Shown here piece by piece: positions 49,600 through 60,642 of a DNA stretch of 64,000 bases (its first letter is position 1; every line of letters begins with the position of its first letter). Origin of the DNA: Helianthus annuus (Eukaryota > Streptophyta > Magnoliopsida > Asterales > Asteraceae). The notes under the pieces are model-generated. The model did no database searches. It saw only the letters and a program-made list of their open reading frames with translations, and was not told the DNA's origin. The DNA lies in contig NC_035438.2 in the NCBI RefSeq assembly GCF_002127325.2, forward strand, positions 143,955,787 through 144,019,786, in the 5' to 3' direction. The translations under genes and the position numbers were made by a program.

Positions 49600-51573
49600 A
49601 TCCTGCATAAAACACAAGTTTATTAGGGACATGAAGAGTTCAACAAATACTTGAATCAAATTTAGAAATCTCAAACTTTAAAGTCAACAATCTGGACAGG
49701 TCAACAAAACCATGACTTGAGACCATTTATTTTGAGTCGAGACCATGAGTCGAGACCATGAGTCGAGACCATGAGTCGAGACCATGAGTCGAGACCATGA
49801 GTGGAGACCATGAGTGGAGACCATGAGGTCTCGATTCGAGACCATGAGTCGAGACCATGAGGTCTCGAGTCAAGACCATATGGTTTCTTGTCGAGACCCT
49901 GAATCAAGAGTGTGAGATCTCGAGTCGAGGCCAAGAGATTGTGACTCGCAACTGCTAGTCTCGAGTCTTCAAGTATTCCTGAGTCGAGACCAGACAAACA
50001 CTTTCATCTGTCCAGTTTTTGGATCAAAAAACCCATAAACACCCTTTGATTTCTTTGAAGACCAAAATATATTCAAACTAGGGTTAAAGTTCATCTTCAA
50101 ATCTTCATAAAAACATCATCAGATCTTCATACCACCTGCAAAACTTCAACAATATCATCAAGATACCTTCAAATATCGATGAGTCGAAACCGGAAAACAC
50201 ACCGGAACAGTGAAGATTGCCGGAATTTGAGAGAAAATGTGTGAGGATTTCCGCTGGTCTCGAGTGAGAAATGAGGTCTCGACTCGAGACCTGCCTTTTA
50301 TACCTCAGCCCCAGATATGGTCTGGGCCTGAATTTGGGCCGAGACCCCAAAGTGAAACAAAATCCAACCCACATTTATTTTTAAGGATTTCTTTGATTAA
50401 TATTTAATTAAGATAAAAATCCTTTTAACATAAGTTATAGTTTTAATAACCCGATTCACTTTCTAAGCACATTCTACGAATGCAAAACCTAAAACAAAAA
50501 TAAATAATATAAACTATTATTTACAAAATAAAATAGGAAATAACATAATTGCTCAGGGATCAAATCACGAGGTTTTGGGCTTGACTTCACTTATCAACTC
50601 TGATCTACTACCGAATGATCTAGATAACTGCCAGTATATTTATCTACCTAAACTCATCTTCCTAGACCTTTTCCATATAACTGCCTGTAACAAATTTTAT
50701 CATGTTTTGATTTCTTAACAATGAACACCCAAATAAATACTAATCAAATCCTGGAAATATAAACAACGCACTCTATCATGCAAGTATCTTCCCTACCACA
50801 TATTTCACAAGTCCAATCCAGATTTCTGAAATCTTAACTGGGAGTAGGTTGAGAAGAGAACAGAATAGATCTTTTGCAGAGATGATATAATATACAGATC
50901 AAATGAGTTTTTCTCAATTTGATATAGGTTTCTTGGGGTTTCTTTTGGGCACTAGAGGGCCTCTTTCGGGTGTATTAGATCTATAGCACGACAACGTACA
51001 GCTAGGTCAGCATGTATCTGGATGCAGCAGAAGCTGTCGTTGCCTAGCACCTCCAGGTCAGCATGTATCTGGATGCAGCAGAGGAGGTACACGACTTTTT
51101 CAGAGAAGATTTCAGAATCAGATCAAAATTGTGTGTATCGGGACAACATACAGACATTCAAATAGAAATGAGCTAATTCCAAGTGACTTTCTTTCCTGGG
51201 GTCATGCACAAATTTTAGTTCTGAACAGAAACAACCAATGTTTCTAGCCTTAAGGATAGAGCCTACCAACACATCATACTAGAGTCAAACCATTTCGATA
51301 CTGGTCTTACATGAGTCAGCCCTCTACCATGATGTGAAAATTCATTTCATTTCCCATGTCATGCAATGCTTCTTTTTGTATTTTTTAAGATTTTTATATG
51401 TTTTTGTATTTTTCAAAATTTTTATATGTTTTTGTATTTTTCAAAATTTTTATATGCTTTTGTATTTTTCAAAATTTTCTCCCCCTAAATTTGAGCATAA
51501 AGAAAAAAAAAACTACCTAAGAATAAAAAAAATTTATGAACAAATTTACCTACGAAATAAAACAAAAACATGC
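49600..51573 (-). other. Spacer between pol and ORF3 in element D
   Basis: It holds an internal purine word TTTAGGGGGAGAAAA at about 51478-51492 (minus), shortly after the pol stop, then about 1.2 kb of AT-rich non-coding DNA including a 37-base tandem duplication near 51003-51085 (ggtcagcatgtatctggatg). The GAGTCGAGACC array lies next to ORF3 at 49711-49992. No protein frame is supported. Confidence 0.7.
49711..49992. repeat. GAGTCGAGACC array upstream of ORF3 (element D)
   Basis: About 18 copies of gagtcgagaccat and gagtggagaccat, first strictly tandem at 13 bases then spread out. Further copies at 50252-50286 include GACTCGAGACC. The same word forms the array at 58532-58884 before gag. 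Confidence 0.88.
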
Positions 51574-53880
51574 TCAGTCAGTAAAACGGATCATTTTCAG
51601 AAAATCCACAAGCACTTGAAATTTCGAACTGCTGACAGGTTTGATGAACAAATCGGCAGCGTTTGCATCTGTGTCGATTTGCTCCAATTTGATAAGACGC
51701 CTGTCAAAGTAGTCGCGTATAAAATGAACTTTAATATCAATATGCTTGGTTTTTGAGTGGAAAACAGGATTTTTCACAATTTGTATGGCAGCATCATTAT
51801 CACAGTATATGGTAGTCTTAAGATAAGTCAAACCGTAGTCCTGCAATTGATGTTGCATCCACACCACTTGAGAGCAAGACGCCGAAGCTGCAACATATTC
51901 TGCTTCAGCTGTGGAAATAGCTACCGTTTGTTGCTTCTTGCATTGCCAAGAAATGAGCCTGTCACCCAGAAATTGACATCCAGCAGAGGTGGATTTCCTG
52001 TCCTTGTCAGTGCCTCCAAAATTACTGTCAGAAAACGCAAACATGTCAAAATTCGAATCCCTCGGATACCACAGACCAAACCTGGGTCGGCCTTTAAGGC
52101 ACCGAAAGATTCGTTTAACAGCAGTAAGATGAGAAGTTTTAGGATTAGCCTGATATCGTGCGCAATTGCAGACAGCAAACATGATGTCAGGATGACTAGC
52201 TGTCAGATACATCAACGATCCGATCATAGACCTATAAAGTCGTTGATCAACAGGGGATCCTTCAGCATCTTCAGTTAACAACGGTCTTTCTGCCATTGGA
52301 GTTTCTGCTGGTTTAGCGTCAGTGAACTTGAATTTCTTCAGCACATCATCCACATATTTCCCTTGATGAAATAGAATGCCCCGTGAATCTTGTTTAACTT
52401 GTAAACCCAAAAACAATGTCATTTTACCGAGTGCACTCATCTCGAACTTCTTTTGCATAACTCTCTCAAACTCTTTGCAAAGCTCCTCACTTGTAGACCC
52501 GAAGATAATATCATCGACATAAATTTGAACCAAGATTTGATCCTTGCCCACTCTTTTGATAAACAGAGTCTGGTCTATCGTGCCACGTGCGTACCCATGA
52601 GCCAGAAGATGCTCAGTTAGAGTAGCATACCAAGCTCGTGGTGCTTGGTGCAATCCATACAATGCCTTGTCAAGCTTGTAGGCATATTTTGGATGATCTG
52701 GATGAACAAACCCTGGTGGCTGCTCAACAAAGATTTCTTCCTTCACATCTCCATATAGAAACGCTGTCTTGACATCCATTTGATACACAGTGAACCCCAT
52801 ATATGACGCGTAGGCTAAGAAGATTCGAATGGCTTCAAGTCGCGCAACCGGAGCATATACTTCATTATAATCCATACCCACTATTTGTTTGAATCCTTGG
52901 ACCACCAATCGTGCTTTATTACGAACAATAACTCCTTCAGAATCTTGCTTGTTCCTGAAAACCCAGCGAGTTCCAAGCTTGCGTTTTCCTTTTGGCAACT
53001 CCACCAGTTTCCATACTCCAAGCTTCTCAAACTGGTTTAACTCTTCATGCATAGCATCAACCCATCCTGGTTCCTGCAACGCTACATCAACAGTTTTAGG
53101 TTCAATTTGAGAAATGTAGCTAGAGTATAAGCACAAATTAATGGTTCCTGATTGGCTTCTGGTTTGAACACCTGCACTGACAGGACCGATCACATTCTCA
53201 ATAGGATGATTTCTTTGAACACTTGTTGGAATGACAAATTCAGGTATCGTCTCGTCTAGAGATGTGTGCATGTTGCTTGACTCCCCCTCATTAGGTGCTA
53301 CCGAACTGTGATTCACGGGAGTGGTAACAGTACACTCTTCAGGAATAGGATCAGCAAACAGTTCTGATCTAGCTGTATTAGGTGAAATTCCACTAGATTG
53401 TGCACCTTCAGGAGATTGATGAGACATTTGTTGAGGCAGAGGATGCTGTGTAAACACCATTCCCGGTGGGTCAATGGTGTGATGTCTGAAGCTTCCTTCT
53501 GTCTGTTCTTCTTCTTCAGTATCTTCAAACGACAATGATTGCTTTGGAGTAGATATGTCTGCATCTGAAGAAACACTTGACAAAATGTTAAATGATTTAA
53601 ACAAATTTGCATAATCATATAACCAATCTGGTCCAACTCTAGCATCCGTAGCATTTTCTTCGAGCCATTCAATGTTGCACGACTCGATGACCTTTTTAGT
53701 TACTTTGTTGTGTACTCTATAGGCAGAGCCTTTTGCATATCCAACAAAGAAACATTCGTCCCCTTTGACTTCAAACTTTCCATTAGAGTCCATAAGTAAT
53801 AATACACATGGACATCCAAAGATACAAAAGTGTGAAACCGAAGGTTTACGTCCTTCCAGAATCTCATAAGGAGTTTTCAT
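51574..53880 (-). pseudogene. Element D integrase C-terminus, RT and RNase H (768-residue open frame)
   Basis: Long intact frame beginning [14 protein letters not shown], which is integrase C-terminus, so the ATG is internal and not a natural start. An acidic, Ser-rich linker runs to about residue 245. [15 protein letters not shown] (about 283), [31 protein letters not shown], catalytic YVDD (about 454-457). RNase H: SDSNFGG (about 613), [10 protein letters not shown] (about 655), [10 protein letters not shown] (about 690), [13 protein letters not shown]. It ends at 51574. The catalytic residues are present. A one-base loss near 53945 separates it from the upstream integrase frame. Confidence 0.93.
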
Positions 53881-53894
53881 ATGACGTTTATTTA

Positions 53895-54926
53895 CTAAAG
53901 CATGATTCTGGACGTAACAAGTCGTGCTAACTGCTTCAGCCCAAAAGAAACTAGAAGCTTCGAGTCAGCTAGCATAGTTCGTGCAGCCTCGATAAGAGTA
54001 CGATTTCTTCTTTCAGCTACTCCATTATGTTGAGGAGTTCGTGGTGCACTATACTGACGATCAATTCCCTTTTCAGTGCAGAATGTATCCAAAGTAACGT
54101 TCTTGAATTCTGTTTCATTGTCAGATCGAATAACCTTCACTTTGGTGCTCGCTTGATTTTCTGCCAGAGTGATGAATTGCTTCACTAAGACTGCAGTTTC
54201 ATTCTTGTGGCTGAGAAAATACACCCAGGTGTAACGTGAATAATCATCAACGATTACGAGACAATAAGCTTTCTTGCCAATACTTAACACATTCACTGGA
54301 CCAAAAAGATCCATGTGAAGTAATTCGAGCACGACTTTCGTTGAGGGTGCAGGTTCAGACTTATAAGGTTTTCGATGAGCTTTTCCTTTCGCACAAGCAA
54401 CACATTTTTCAACCAACATGAAATCTTTGATTGGAAGATCACGGACTAGTTGACCTTTAGCCAGTCGGTTCAGATTCTTCATGTTCACATGCCCAAGGCA
54501 ACGATGCCACAGTAGACCATCATGTTCTAAAATCTTCGAGAATAGGCAAGTAACTTCTTCACACGGTTTCTTGTTCATATCAATCACATAAGCGTTTCCT
54601 CGTCTCTCTGCTGACATTAAGAACCAATCTTCTGGAATGACAATCCCAGGTTTAAGTACATAACATCCTTTCTTTGTAAAGTGAACTGAATTTCCTCGAT
54701 CACAAATCTGAGAGATGCTCAACAGATTGTGTTTCAGTTCTGGAACATAGTTACCATTCTCGAAGCTTAAAACACCGTTTCTTACTGTTCCTTTCAGTGT
54801 GATCCTTCCTGATTCTCCTCCCGCAAATGAGATATATCCACCATTAAATTCTTTTACATTTATCAGTTGGGATAGGTCTCCTGTCATGTGCCTAGAACAG
54901 CCACTATCCATGTACCAAAGTCGCAC
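53895..54926 (-). pseudogene. Element D protease, pre-integrase and integrase core
   Basis: Protease YMDSGCSRHMTGD (DSGC in place of the more common DSGA), then LLSISQICDR. Pre-integrase LLWHRCLGHVNMKNLNRL and CVACAKGKAHRK. Integrase core with LHMDLFGPV, VIVDDYSRYTWVYF, VIRSDNETEF (Asn-Glu where Asn-Gly is usual) and HNGVAERRNRTLIE (catalytic Glu). A missing base in the TTTT run near 53945 shifts the frame, which ends at 53895; the rest is in 51574-53880. Confidence 0.92.
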
Positions 54927-54964
54927 GGTAGTCCTCCACAGCTGTTCCTACACGATTAGCGGGA

Positions 54965-55444
54965 TTAGTTAGATCTAGGAGCCCAGCCCATGGTGGATCT
55001 GGGTTTTCCTTGTGCATCAATATATGTCACTTTTTGCCAAATTAGATTGTCTTTGATCAGAAATCTTGAAGGATTTTTCATGAGAGATCTTTGGCGAAAT
55101 GTATTAGATTGTGCAGCACCAGTTTTGGGTTTCCAAAATGTGTTTGACCAGTTTGAATTATAGTTACCAAAACCATTATGTTGATTTCTTTGAAAACTGT
55201 TCTTTTGATTTTGATTTCGACGTTTTGATGCATTCCAATCTTGATCAGAAGGTTTAGTTTTGCGATAGTTGTGCTTCATTGTCTTAGACCTTTCAGTCGT
55301 CATTGACTCTGAACAATGATATCGGCTAGACTTGACCTTCTGATTTTGTACAAACTTCTTCTTGGACTGGGCACTTGGGAGTTGAACACAGTTTCTGGCA
55401 ATGTGTCCAGCAATTCCACAATTAAAACATGTTTGCCGTTTCAT
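54965..55444 (-). pseudogene. Element D gag C-terminal part, second CCHC knuckle
   Basis: MKRQ then CFNCGIAGHIARNC (55429-55388), a perfect CX2CX4HX4C, then a Lys/Asn/Gln-rich basic tail ending shortly before protease. RNA binding is expected. It is separated from the preceding acidic piece by a stop or frameshift at about 55544-55445. In the family this is one polyprotein. Confidence 0.82.
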
Positions 55445-55543
55445 TGTGTGAGTATTTTGAAAATTTTGATACTTTAATGAAGAATCTTTGTTTGGTTTTG
55501 AATGATTGGACGTTTTGGTTTTCCTAATATGTTTTGCTTGTGG

Positions 55544-56356
55544 CTATTCTGAGCATTTTGGTGTCTGCTGATTAGAATTTACACATTCATGTGATGTTGA
55601 TGAACAATTTGACACCCTTTCTTTACTGTGATCATCATTTGAAGTTGATGTTTTAAAAACATTTTCTGATGACTCTTTATTTATCTTAAGCCCTTTTTCT
55701 TCTTTACTAAATTCAGTTTCAGTATTTGAACATGCAGAAGTCTCATCAATATGCGTTTCATCAACGCATTTATCATGTGAAACTAATTCAGGTTCAATTT
55801 CAACTACGGTTTCCAATGGGATCCCACTAGATTCAACATTAGGGATTCCCACTGAGACAGATTCAGAAGAAGAATCACGATACTCTTGATTTTCTTGTGA
55901 AGAAGTTTCAGTGGTTTCACTGAATGTGTCCTGAGGGACCTCACCTGTAACACTGTCATCAACCAAGGGGTTAGAAACATCACATTCACAATCATTAACT
56001 GAAGAAAATTCATCACCAGACTTATTGTTCAAAGTTTCAACACAAACATTATCAGTTTTGCCCAAAACATCAGGCTCACTAGACGAAACATAAGCACAAA
56101 ACGACGCAAACAAAGACCGACCAAAAGCAATATCAGATTCAGTTTGTTCAAAATAATTTTCAGAAATATTAGAATGAACAACTGGTTCACTCCCAAGAAC
56201 ATCTCCACACTTTACTTCAGATACTTTATCTGCACATGAAGACGAAGTGTTAGGATCAATTGAGCCTTTACAAATAAAGTTCGTTTGAATTGACCTTTGT
56301 TTCGCAATTGATCTATCAGTAAATGATGACTTATTGTTTTTAGGACCATAAGTCAT
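55544..56356 (-). pseudogene. Element D gag acidic extension with LC8-like motif
   Basis: 270 residues, rich in Ser, Glu and Asp, low complexity. Near its start QRSIQTN (about 56299-56279) matches the dynein light chain LC8 anchor pattern (K/R)-S-x-Q-T. Element B has DDSVQTE in a comparable gag extension. The ATG at 56356 is probably internal. No enzymatic motif. Confidence 0.72.
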
Positions 56357-57022
56357 TTTACTTCATTCATTATCTCCTCCTCAGTCATAGGTAAATAAGT
56401 ATAATTGTCATTATAAGGAGGAGGAGTCTGATTATAACCCAAACCACGCCCTTTCTTTTCCTTGAATGCGAGTTGTTGATCACACAAATTTTTGACTAAT
56501 TTACTAGAAGAATCAAATTTCTTTATGTTTAGCTTCTAGAAAATGGGCTGTTTTTACACTTACATCATCTTTGAGTTTGATGATGTCTTTTCACTGAGCT
56601 TCAATCTTTTCTTTATAAAGTTTTTCGTTTTTCGATGATGTGAAATTTTTATTTTTTATATCTTGATAATCTTGAATTAGCTCAGCATTGTGTATTCTAT
56701 AAGCTTCAACCCTTTCCCTACACTCAGGAGTACAGAAAACAGAAAGTACCTCTTCTTTGGTGAGACCTTTAACTGGAGCTGAAAGAATCTGGGTCATAAG
56801 AGCAAGGTTTTCAGCTGAAGTCTCCTCCTCTGGTACAGAAACTTGATCAGTTGAGGCCATGAAAGCAATGTTGTTTGACTCGTCTTGATTTTCTGGAGCT
56901 GAGATGTTCAGTTGCTCAATTTCCGAATTCCAATCAAAGTTGATACCAGGCTGAACCACCAAGGCTTGAGCTAATCCCAGTGGTTGAGGACTTCCACCAG
57001 TAGCAGCATCATCCGTTATACT
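56357..57022 (-). pseudogene. Element D gag linker, broken
   Basis: 56962-56591 is open (SEIEQLNISAPENQDESNN ... LTKEEVLSVFCTPECRERVEAYRIHNAEL) and is in frame with the gag frame ending at 57023, so a single TAG separates them. A TGA follows at 56591, with more stops to 56357. It corresponds to the linker and coiled-coil region in A and B, here much shorter. Confidence 0.7.
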
Positions 57023-58414
57023 CTATGTGGTCACAAGGGCTCTCTCTCGATTAGGTGTAACGGGCTGGGCAGGAGTCTGTTCTCTATTAATCGGTGGCTT
57101 TGTGCAGTTTCGAGCATAGTGTCCTTCCTCATGACAGTTGTAACAACGTAGTTTAAAAGGCACTGTAGACGCTCCTGTAAATGAAGCACCCCATTTGTCT
57201 TTACCAGTTCTTTTCATAAACCTTGTTGCCCTGAATGCAGCCATAGCCATCTGCCAAGTGATGTCCATTTCTTCAACATCATCAGGATGAATCTGATGTA
57301 AGTCATCGCCACACCATTTAGGAGGGTCAATTTTTCCTGCAACAAATGCATTCAAACAGTTTATAACAGAGGCTGCGATATCCAGATTTTCTTTAGACTG
57401 TTGTGTAAAGAAAGCAATCATCTCATTTTTCACAGTGGAAGCAGGAGCAGCAGTGGATGCATTCACAGCGGTAGCAGAAGCAGCAGTAGATGCATTCACA
57501 GCGGTAGCAGAAGCAACAGTAGAACGTGATGGAGCAGCTTGTGTAGGAGACCCAGAGTAATAGACATTTGCTGAAGTAGGAGCAGCCTTAGCAGATGTCG
57601 CGTTGCTAAACATTTGAAATCCTCCTTGAGACAAGAGAGCTGCGTTGTTATTGTTTGACGAAGTGGGAGCAACAGAGAATCCTGCAGCTAGCATGCTATT
57701 CTTATAGTTGGTTTCTCTTTGTTTATCATCTAGTTCACAGGCTTTGATATGGGAAATCATCTCTGACAAACTGCACCTAGCAAGATCTTTTGTTTTCTTG
57801 ATCATAGCAACATGCTGATCCCAGCTTTTCGGCAACGCATTCAGAAGCTGTCTATTTGTCGAAGCATTTGATGTATGAATTTCTTCCATCTGCATTTGAG
57901 TGACCAGTTTGACAAACCTCTGAAGTTGGTTATCAACAGTTTCTCCGTAGATATGGTTGAAATTGTTGAAATTTTGTCTCAGCAAATTTCTTCGACTCTC
58001 CTTCATGTCCTCATTCCCTTCATAAACATCGATCAGAGATTCCCACAGTTCTTTGGCGGATTTGCAGGTACGAAAACCAATAGCAATGTCTGGACCCAAT
58101 CCCATGGTCAAATAGGACAGTGCTCTTTCATCTTCTTCAACTATATTGAAATCATCTTTAGTATATTGACTTTTGGGTTTCTTTACTTTTATACCAGGTT
58201 CAGTGGAACTATCCATCATGATCTCCCTTGGACCTCTCAGAATACTTCTCCAAATTTTAGAATCTTTGACCTTCACATGTTGTTCAAAACGCCATTTCCA
58301 CTCAGGAAAATCATTTGCATCAGTCAACCTTGGAATGCGTGTAGTGGTCCCAACCTTTGAATCCAGTTCTTGCTGTTTGTTAAGGGCAGCCACGTCAACA
58401 TTATTTGCAGACAT
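57023..58414 (-). pseudogene. Element D gag, capsid part and first CCHC knuckle (463 residues)
   Basis: Starts MSANNVDVAALNKQ at 58414, right after a (TTAA)n run. Copia gag motifs: FPEWKWRFEQHV, SAKELWESLIDVYEG, LLNALPKSWDQHV, SLSEMISHIKACE. An Ala/Thr-rich middle contains a perfect duplicated block (ATAVNASTAA twice, about 57460-57520). A second helical part (DITWQMAMAAFRATRFM) is followed by zinc knuckle CYNCHEEGHYARNC (57145-57104). Stop TAG at 57023, with open sequence following in frame. It builds the virus-like particle. Confidence 0.9.
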
Positions 58415-58459
58415 GATTAATTAATTAATTAATTAATTAATTAATTAATTAATTAATTA
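58415..58459. repeat. (TTAA)n microsatellite abutting the gag start of D
   Basis: About 11 tandem TTAA/ATTA units end within 1-2 bases of the gag ATG on the minus strand, so the untranslated leader ends in a self-complementary tract. Confidence 0.92.
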
Positions 58460-58531
58460 TGTTTTAAGTCCAAAGATCCTGTTCAAAGTTCAAAGTCTAA
58501 AGTCCAAATCACGTTGCAGATCGTCGTTGCG

Positions 58532-58884
58532 AGTCGAGACCACGGTTGCGAGTCGAGACAATAATGAAGATGACTCGAGACCACAGATGGTTGCGAGTCG
58601 AGACCAAAAGTAGACAACTCGAGACCTCAGTTGGTTGCGAGTCGAGACTAGCAATAGATGACTCGAGACTAATTCTGGTTGCGAGTCGAAACTGTGATGT
58701 TGACAAGTCGAGACAGCTGGTTGCGAGTCGAGACCAAATGTTGACAAGTCGAGACAGCTGGTTACGAGTCGAGACAGCTGGTTGCGAGTCGAGACCAAAT
58801 GTTGACAAGTCGAGATGGCTGGTTGATAGTCGAGACCAAATGTTGACAAGTCGAGACGACAACAGATTTTGAGTCGAGACCTAC
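58532..58884. repeat. GAGTCGAGACC array in leader of element D
   Basis: About 20 copies of gagtcgagac, usually as (g/t)ttgcgagtcgagac or gacaagtcgagac, spaced 15-25 bases. The word contains TCGA and, in GACTCGAGAC forms, CTCGAG. It matches the array before ORF3. Computed frames through it are artefacts of the repeat. Confidence 0.88.
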
Positions 58885-59214
58885 AAAACAAATGTGAGAT
58901 AAATCTGTTGACTCGTAATCCCTGATTTTCAGCACTTTTCAAAAATTCAAAGATATCGTAATCTTTGAATTTTCTTTGATCACCAAATCTCCTAGAAATC
59001 AACAAACACAAATCTATGAAATCACACAAACCACAATCAACACCAATTACGAAGAATATGCCAAGAACAGTTTTGAAGATATGAATCTTAAAATCAAGAA
59101 ACACACCATACCAAACTAAATCCCTGTAACACAAAACTGGTAAATAAGATCAGTAACAACATAAACTTCTTGAATCCGAATGATATCAAAACCGAACCAA
59201 GATTTGGTTTCTTG

Positions 59215-59228
59215 GCTCTGATACCAAT
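59215..59228 (-). promoter_or_regulatory. Primer-binding site of element D
   Basis: Minus strand ATTGGTATCAGAGC immediately follows the 5' LTR. Initiator-Met tRNA type. Confidence 0.88.
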
Positions 59229-59622
59229 TGTAAAACCCATGAGGATCTTTCAATGATATCAAACAATAACTTGTGTAAGTGCGGAAATCAAACACAAGCG
59301 GATTCAAGAACAAATATAACCGAAACACTAAAAGCAATTAAAACAAACCAAGATATCTTGCATTCACTGATTGAAGGTGATGGATACAAGACACACAATA
59401 GGTTTCGGCTGGCCTTCCTTGTTCGCTACTAACTGATCAACCTCAACCAAATGGTTGAGGTTTGCTTAAATACTAAAACACATGGATTACTATACTAGGC
59501 CCACTCGAAACCAGCCAAACTAGCCCAACCCATACATATCGACCCAAAACATATATTTAACAATTACAAAATCAACCCTTTAACTATGCAATCCTTAATG
59601 TATAAACCTTCAGGTTCCAACA
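59229..59622 (-). repeat. 5' LTR of element D
   Basis: 394 bases, TGTTGGAACC to GGGTTTTACA on the minus strand. Confidence 0.95.
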
Positions 59623-59627
59623 TCAAC

Positions 59628-60642
59628 GAATGAGAAACTGTGCAAAGATTTTGAATCAGTTATGAAGCAGAAATTCGAAATGTCATCAATGGGGGAAATG
59701 AAATTCTTTTTGGGACTACAAGTTGAACAACTACCTGAGGGAATTTTCATTCACCAGACGAAGTACGTGCATGATATTCTAGAGAAATTTGGGATGTCAA
59801 GTTCTACTCCAGCTGCTACCCCTTTAGCAACAAATCATGGGATTCAACCAGATCTCACCGGAGACAGGGCTGATGAGACGTTTTATTGTTCCATGATCGG
59901 TTCATTGATGTACTTAACTGCTTCGAGACCTGATATCATGTACCCAACGTGCCTCGCAGCAAGATATCAATCTAACCTGAGAGCTTCGCACATGATTATT
60001 GTGAAGAGGATATTATGTTACCTGAAAGGAACTCCTACATTGGGGTTGTGGTATCCTAGAAAAGGCGACTTTACGCTCGAAGGGTATTCCGACTCGGATT
60101 TCGGATGCTGCAAAGTCAATGCAAAATCCACAACTGCAGGATGCCAGTTCTTTGGACCTCGCTTGGTTACCTGGCAGTGTAAGAAACAAACGTCTGTGGC
60201 GCTATCCACATGTGAAGCGGAGTACGTGTCTGCTAGCAGTTGCTGCTCTCAGATCCTGTGGATACAGCAACAGATGCACGAATACAGTTTGCAGTTTCTT
60301 AACACACCTCTTTTTGTTGATAATGAGGCCGCAATAAATATAACAAAGAATCCAGTACATCACGCTAAAAGTAAACATATAGAAATTCGACATGACTTCA
60401 TCCGAGATTGCTTCGAGAAGAAGTTGATTCGAATAGAGAAAATCCACACTGACGAACAGAAAGCTGATTTACATACCAAAGCTTTTGACAAAACACGTTT
60501 CAAATATCTTTTAAAACTGAACGGTATGAAGCTTCTTTCGGTGTCGGATGGTATTATTGGCGTTGATGAAGGTACTGTTGTAGATGAAGATGAGAAACAA
60601 TCTGCAATGGTTTGTCGATTTTTTACTTGTTTTCGTATTTAG
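59628..60642 (+). pseudogene. Element B RT C-terminus and RNase H
   Basis: Picks up directly after element D, in frame with the RT piece ending at 46595. RT thumb/connection: MKQKFEMSSMGEMKFFLGLQ, FIHQTKYVHDILEKF. RNase H: YSDSDFGGC-like YSDSDFGCC, STCEAEYVSASSC, VDNEAAINIT, SKHIEIRHDFIRD, DEQKADLHTKAF. A C-terminal extension after KLNGMKLL ends at 60640-60642. All RNase H acidic residues are present. Confidence 0.93.

Larger units (their letters stand above)
46596..59622 (-). mobile_element. Element D: Sirevirus-like Ty1/copia element with a third ORF, 13.0 kb
   Basis: LTRs of exactly 394 bases at both ends (59622-59229 as 5', 46989-46596 as 3'), TG...CA ends, perfect target duplication TCAAC (46591-46595 and 59623-59627). 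By eye the LTRs differ at 4-5 positions (about 1%). Minus-strand order: LTR, primer site, leader with motif array, long gag, protease, integrase, RT, RNase H, internal purine tract, 1.9-kb spacer with the same motif array, ORF3, purine tract, LTR. It is the most complete element here but has stops and frameshifts in gag, integrase and ORF3. Confidence 0.96.

Noticed and set aside
49711..49992. CRISPR-like array in element D
   Set aside because: 13-base tandem units; no spacers, no cas genes, eukaryotic context.
54236..54421. Plus-strand frames inside elements A and D
   Set aside because: Antisense shadows of gag and pol frames.
58546..58872. 108-residue plus-strand frame and overlapping minus-strand frames in the GAGTCGAGACC array
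   Set aside because: The array repeats in multiples that keep several frames open; the predicted peptides are just the motif translated.
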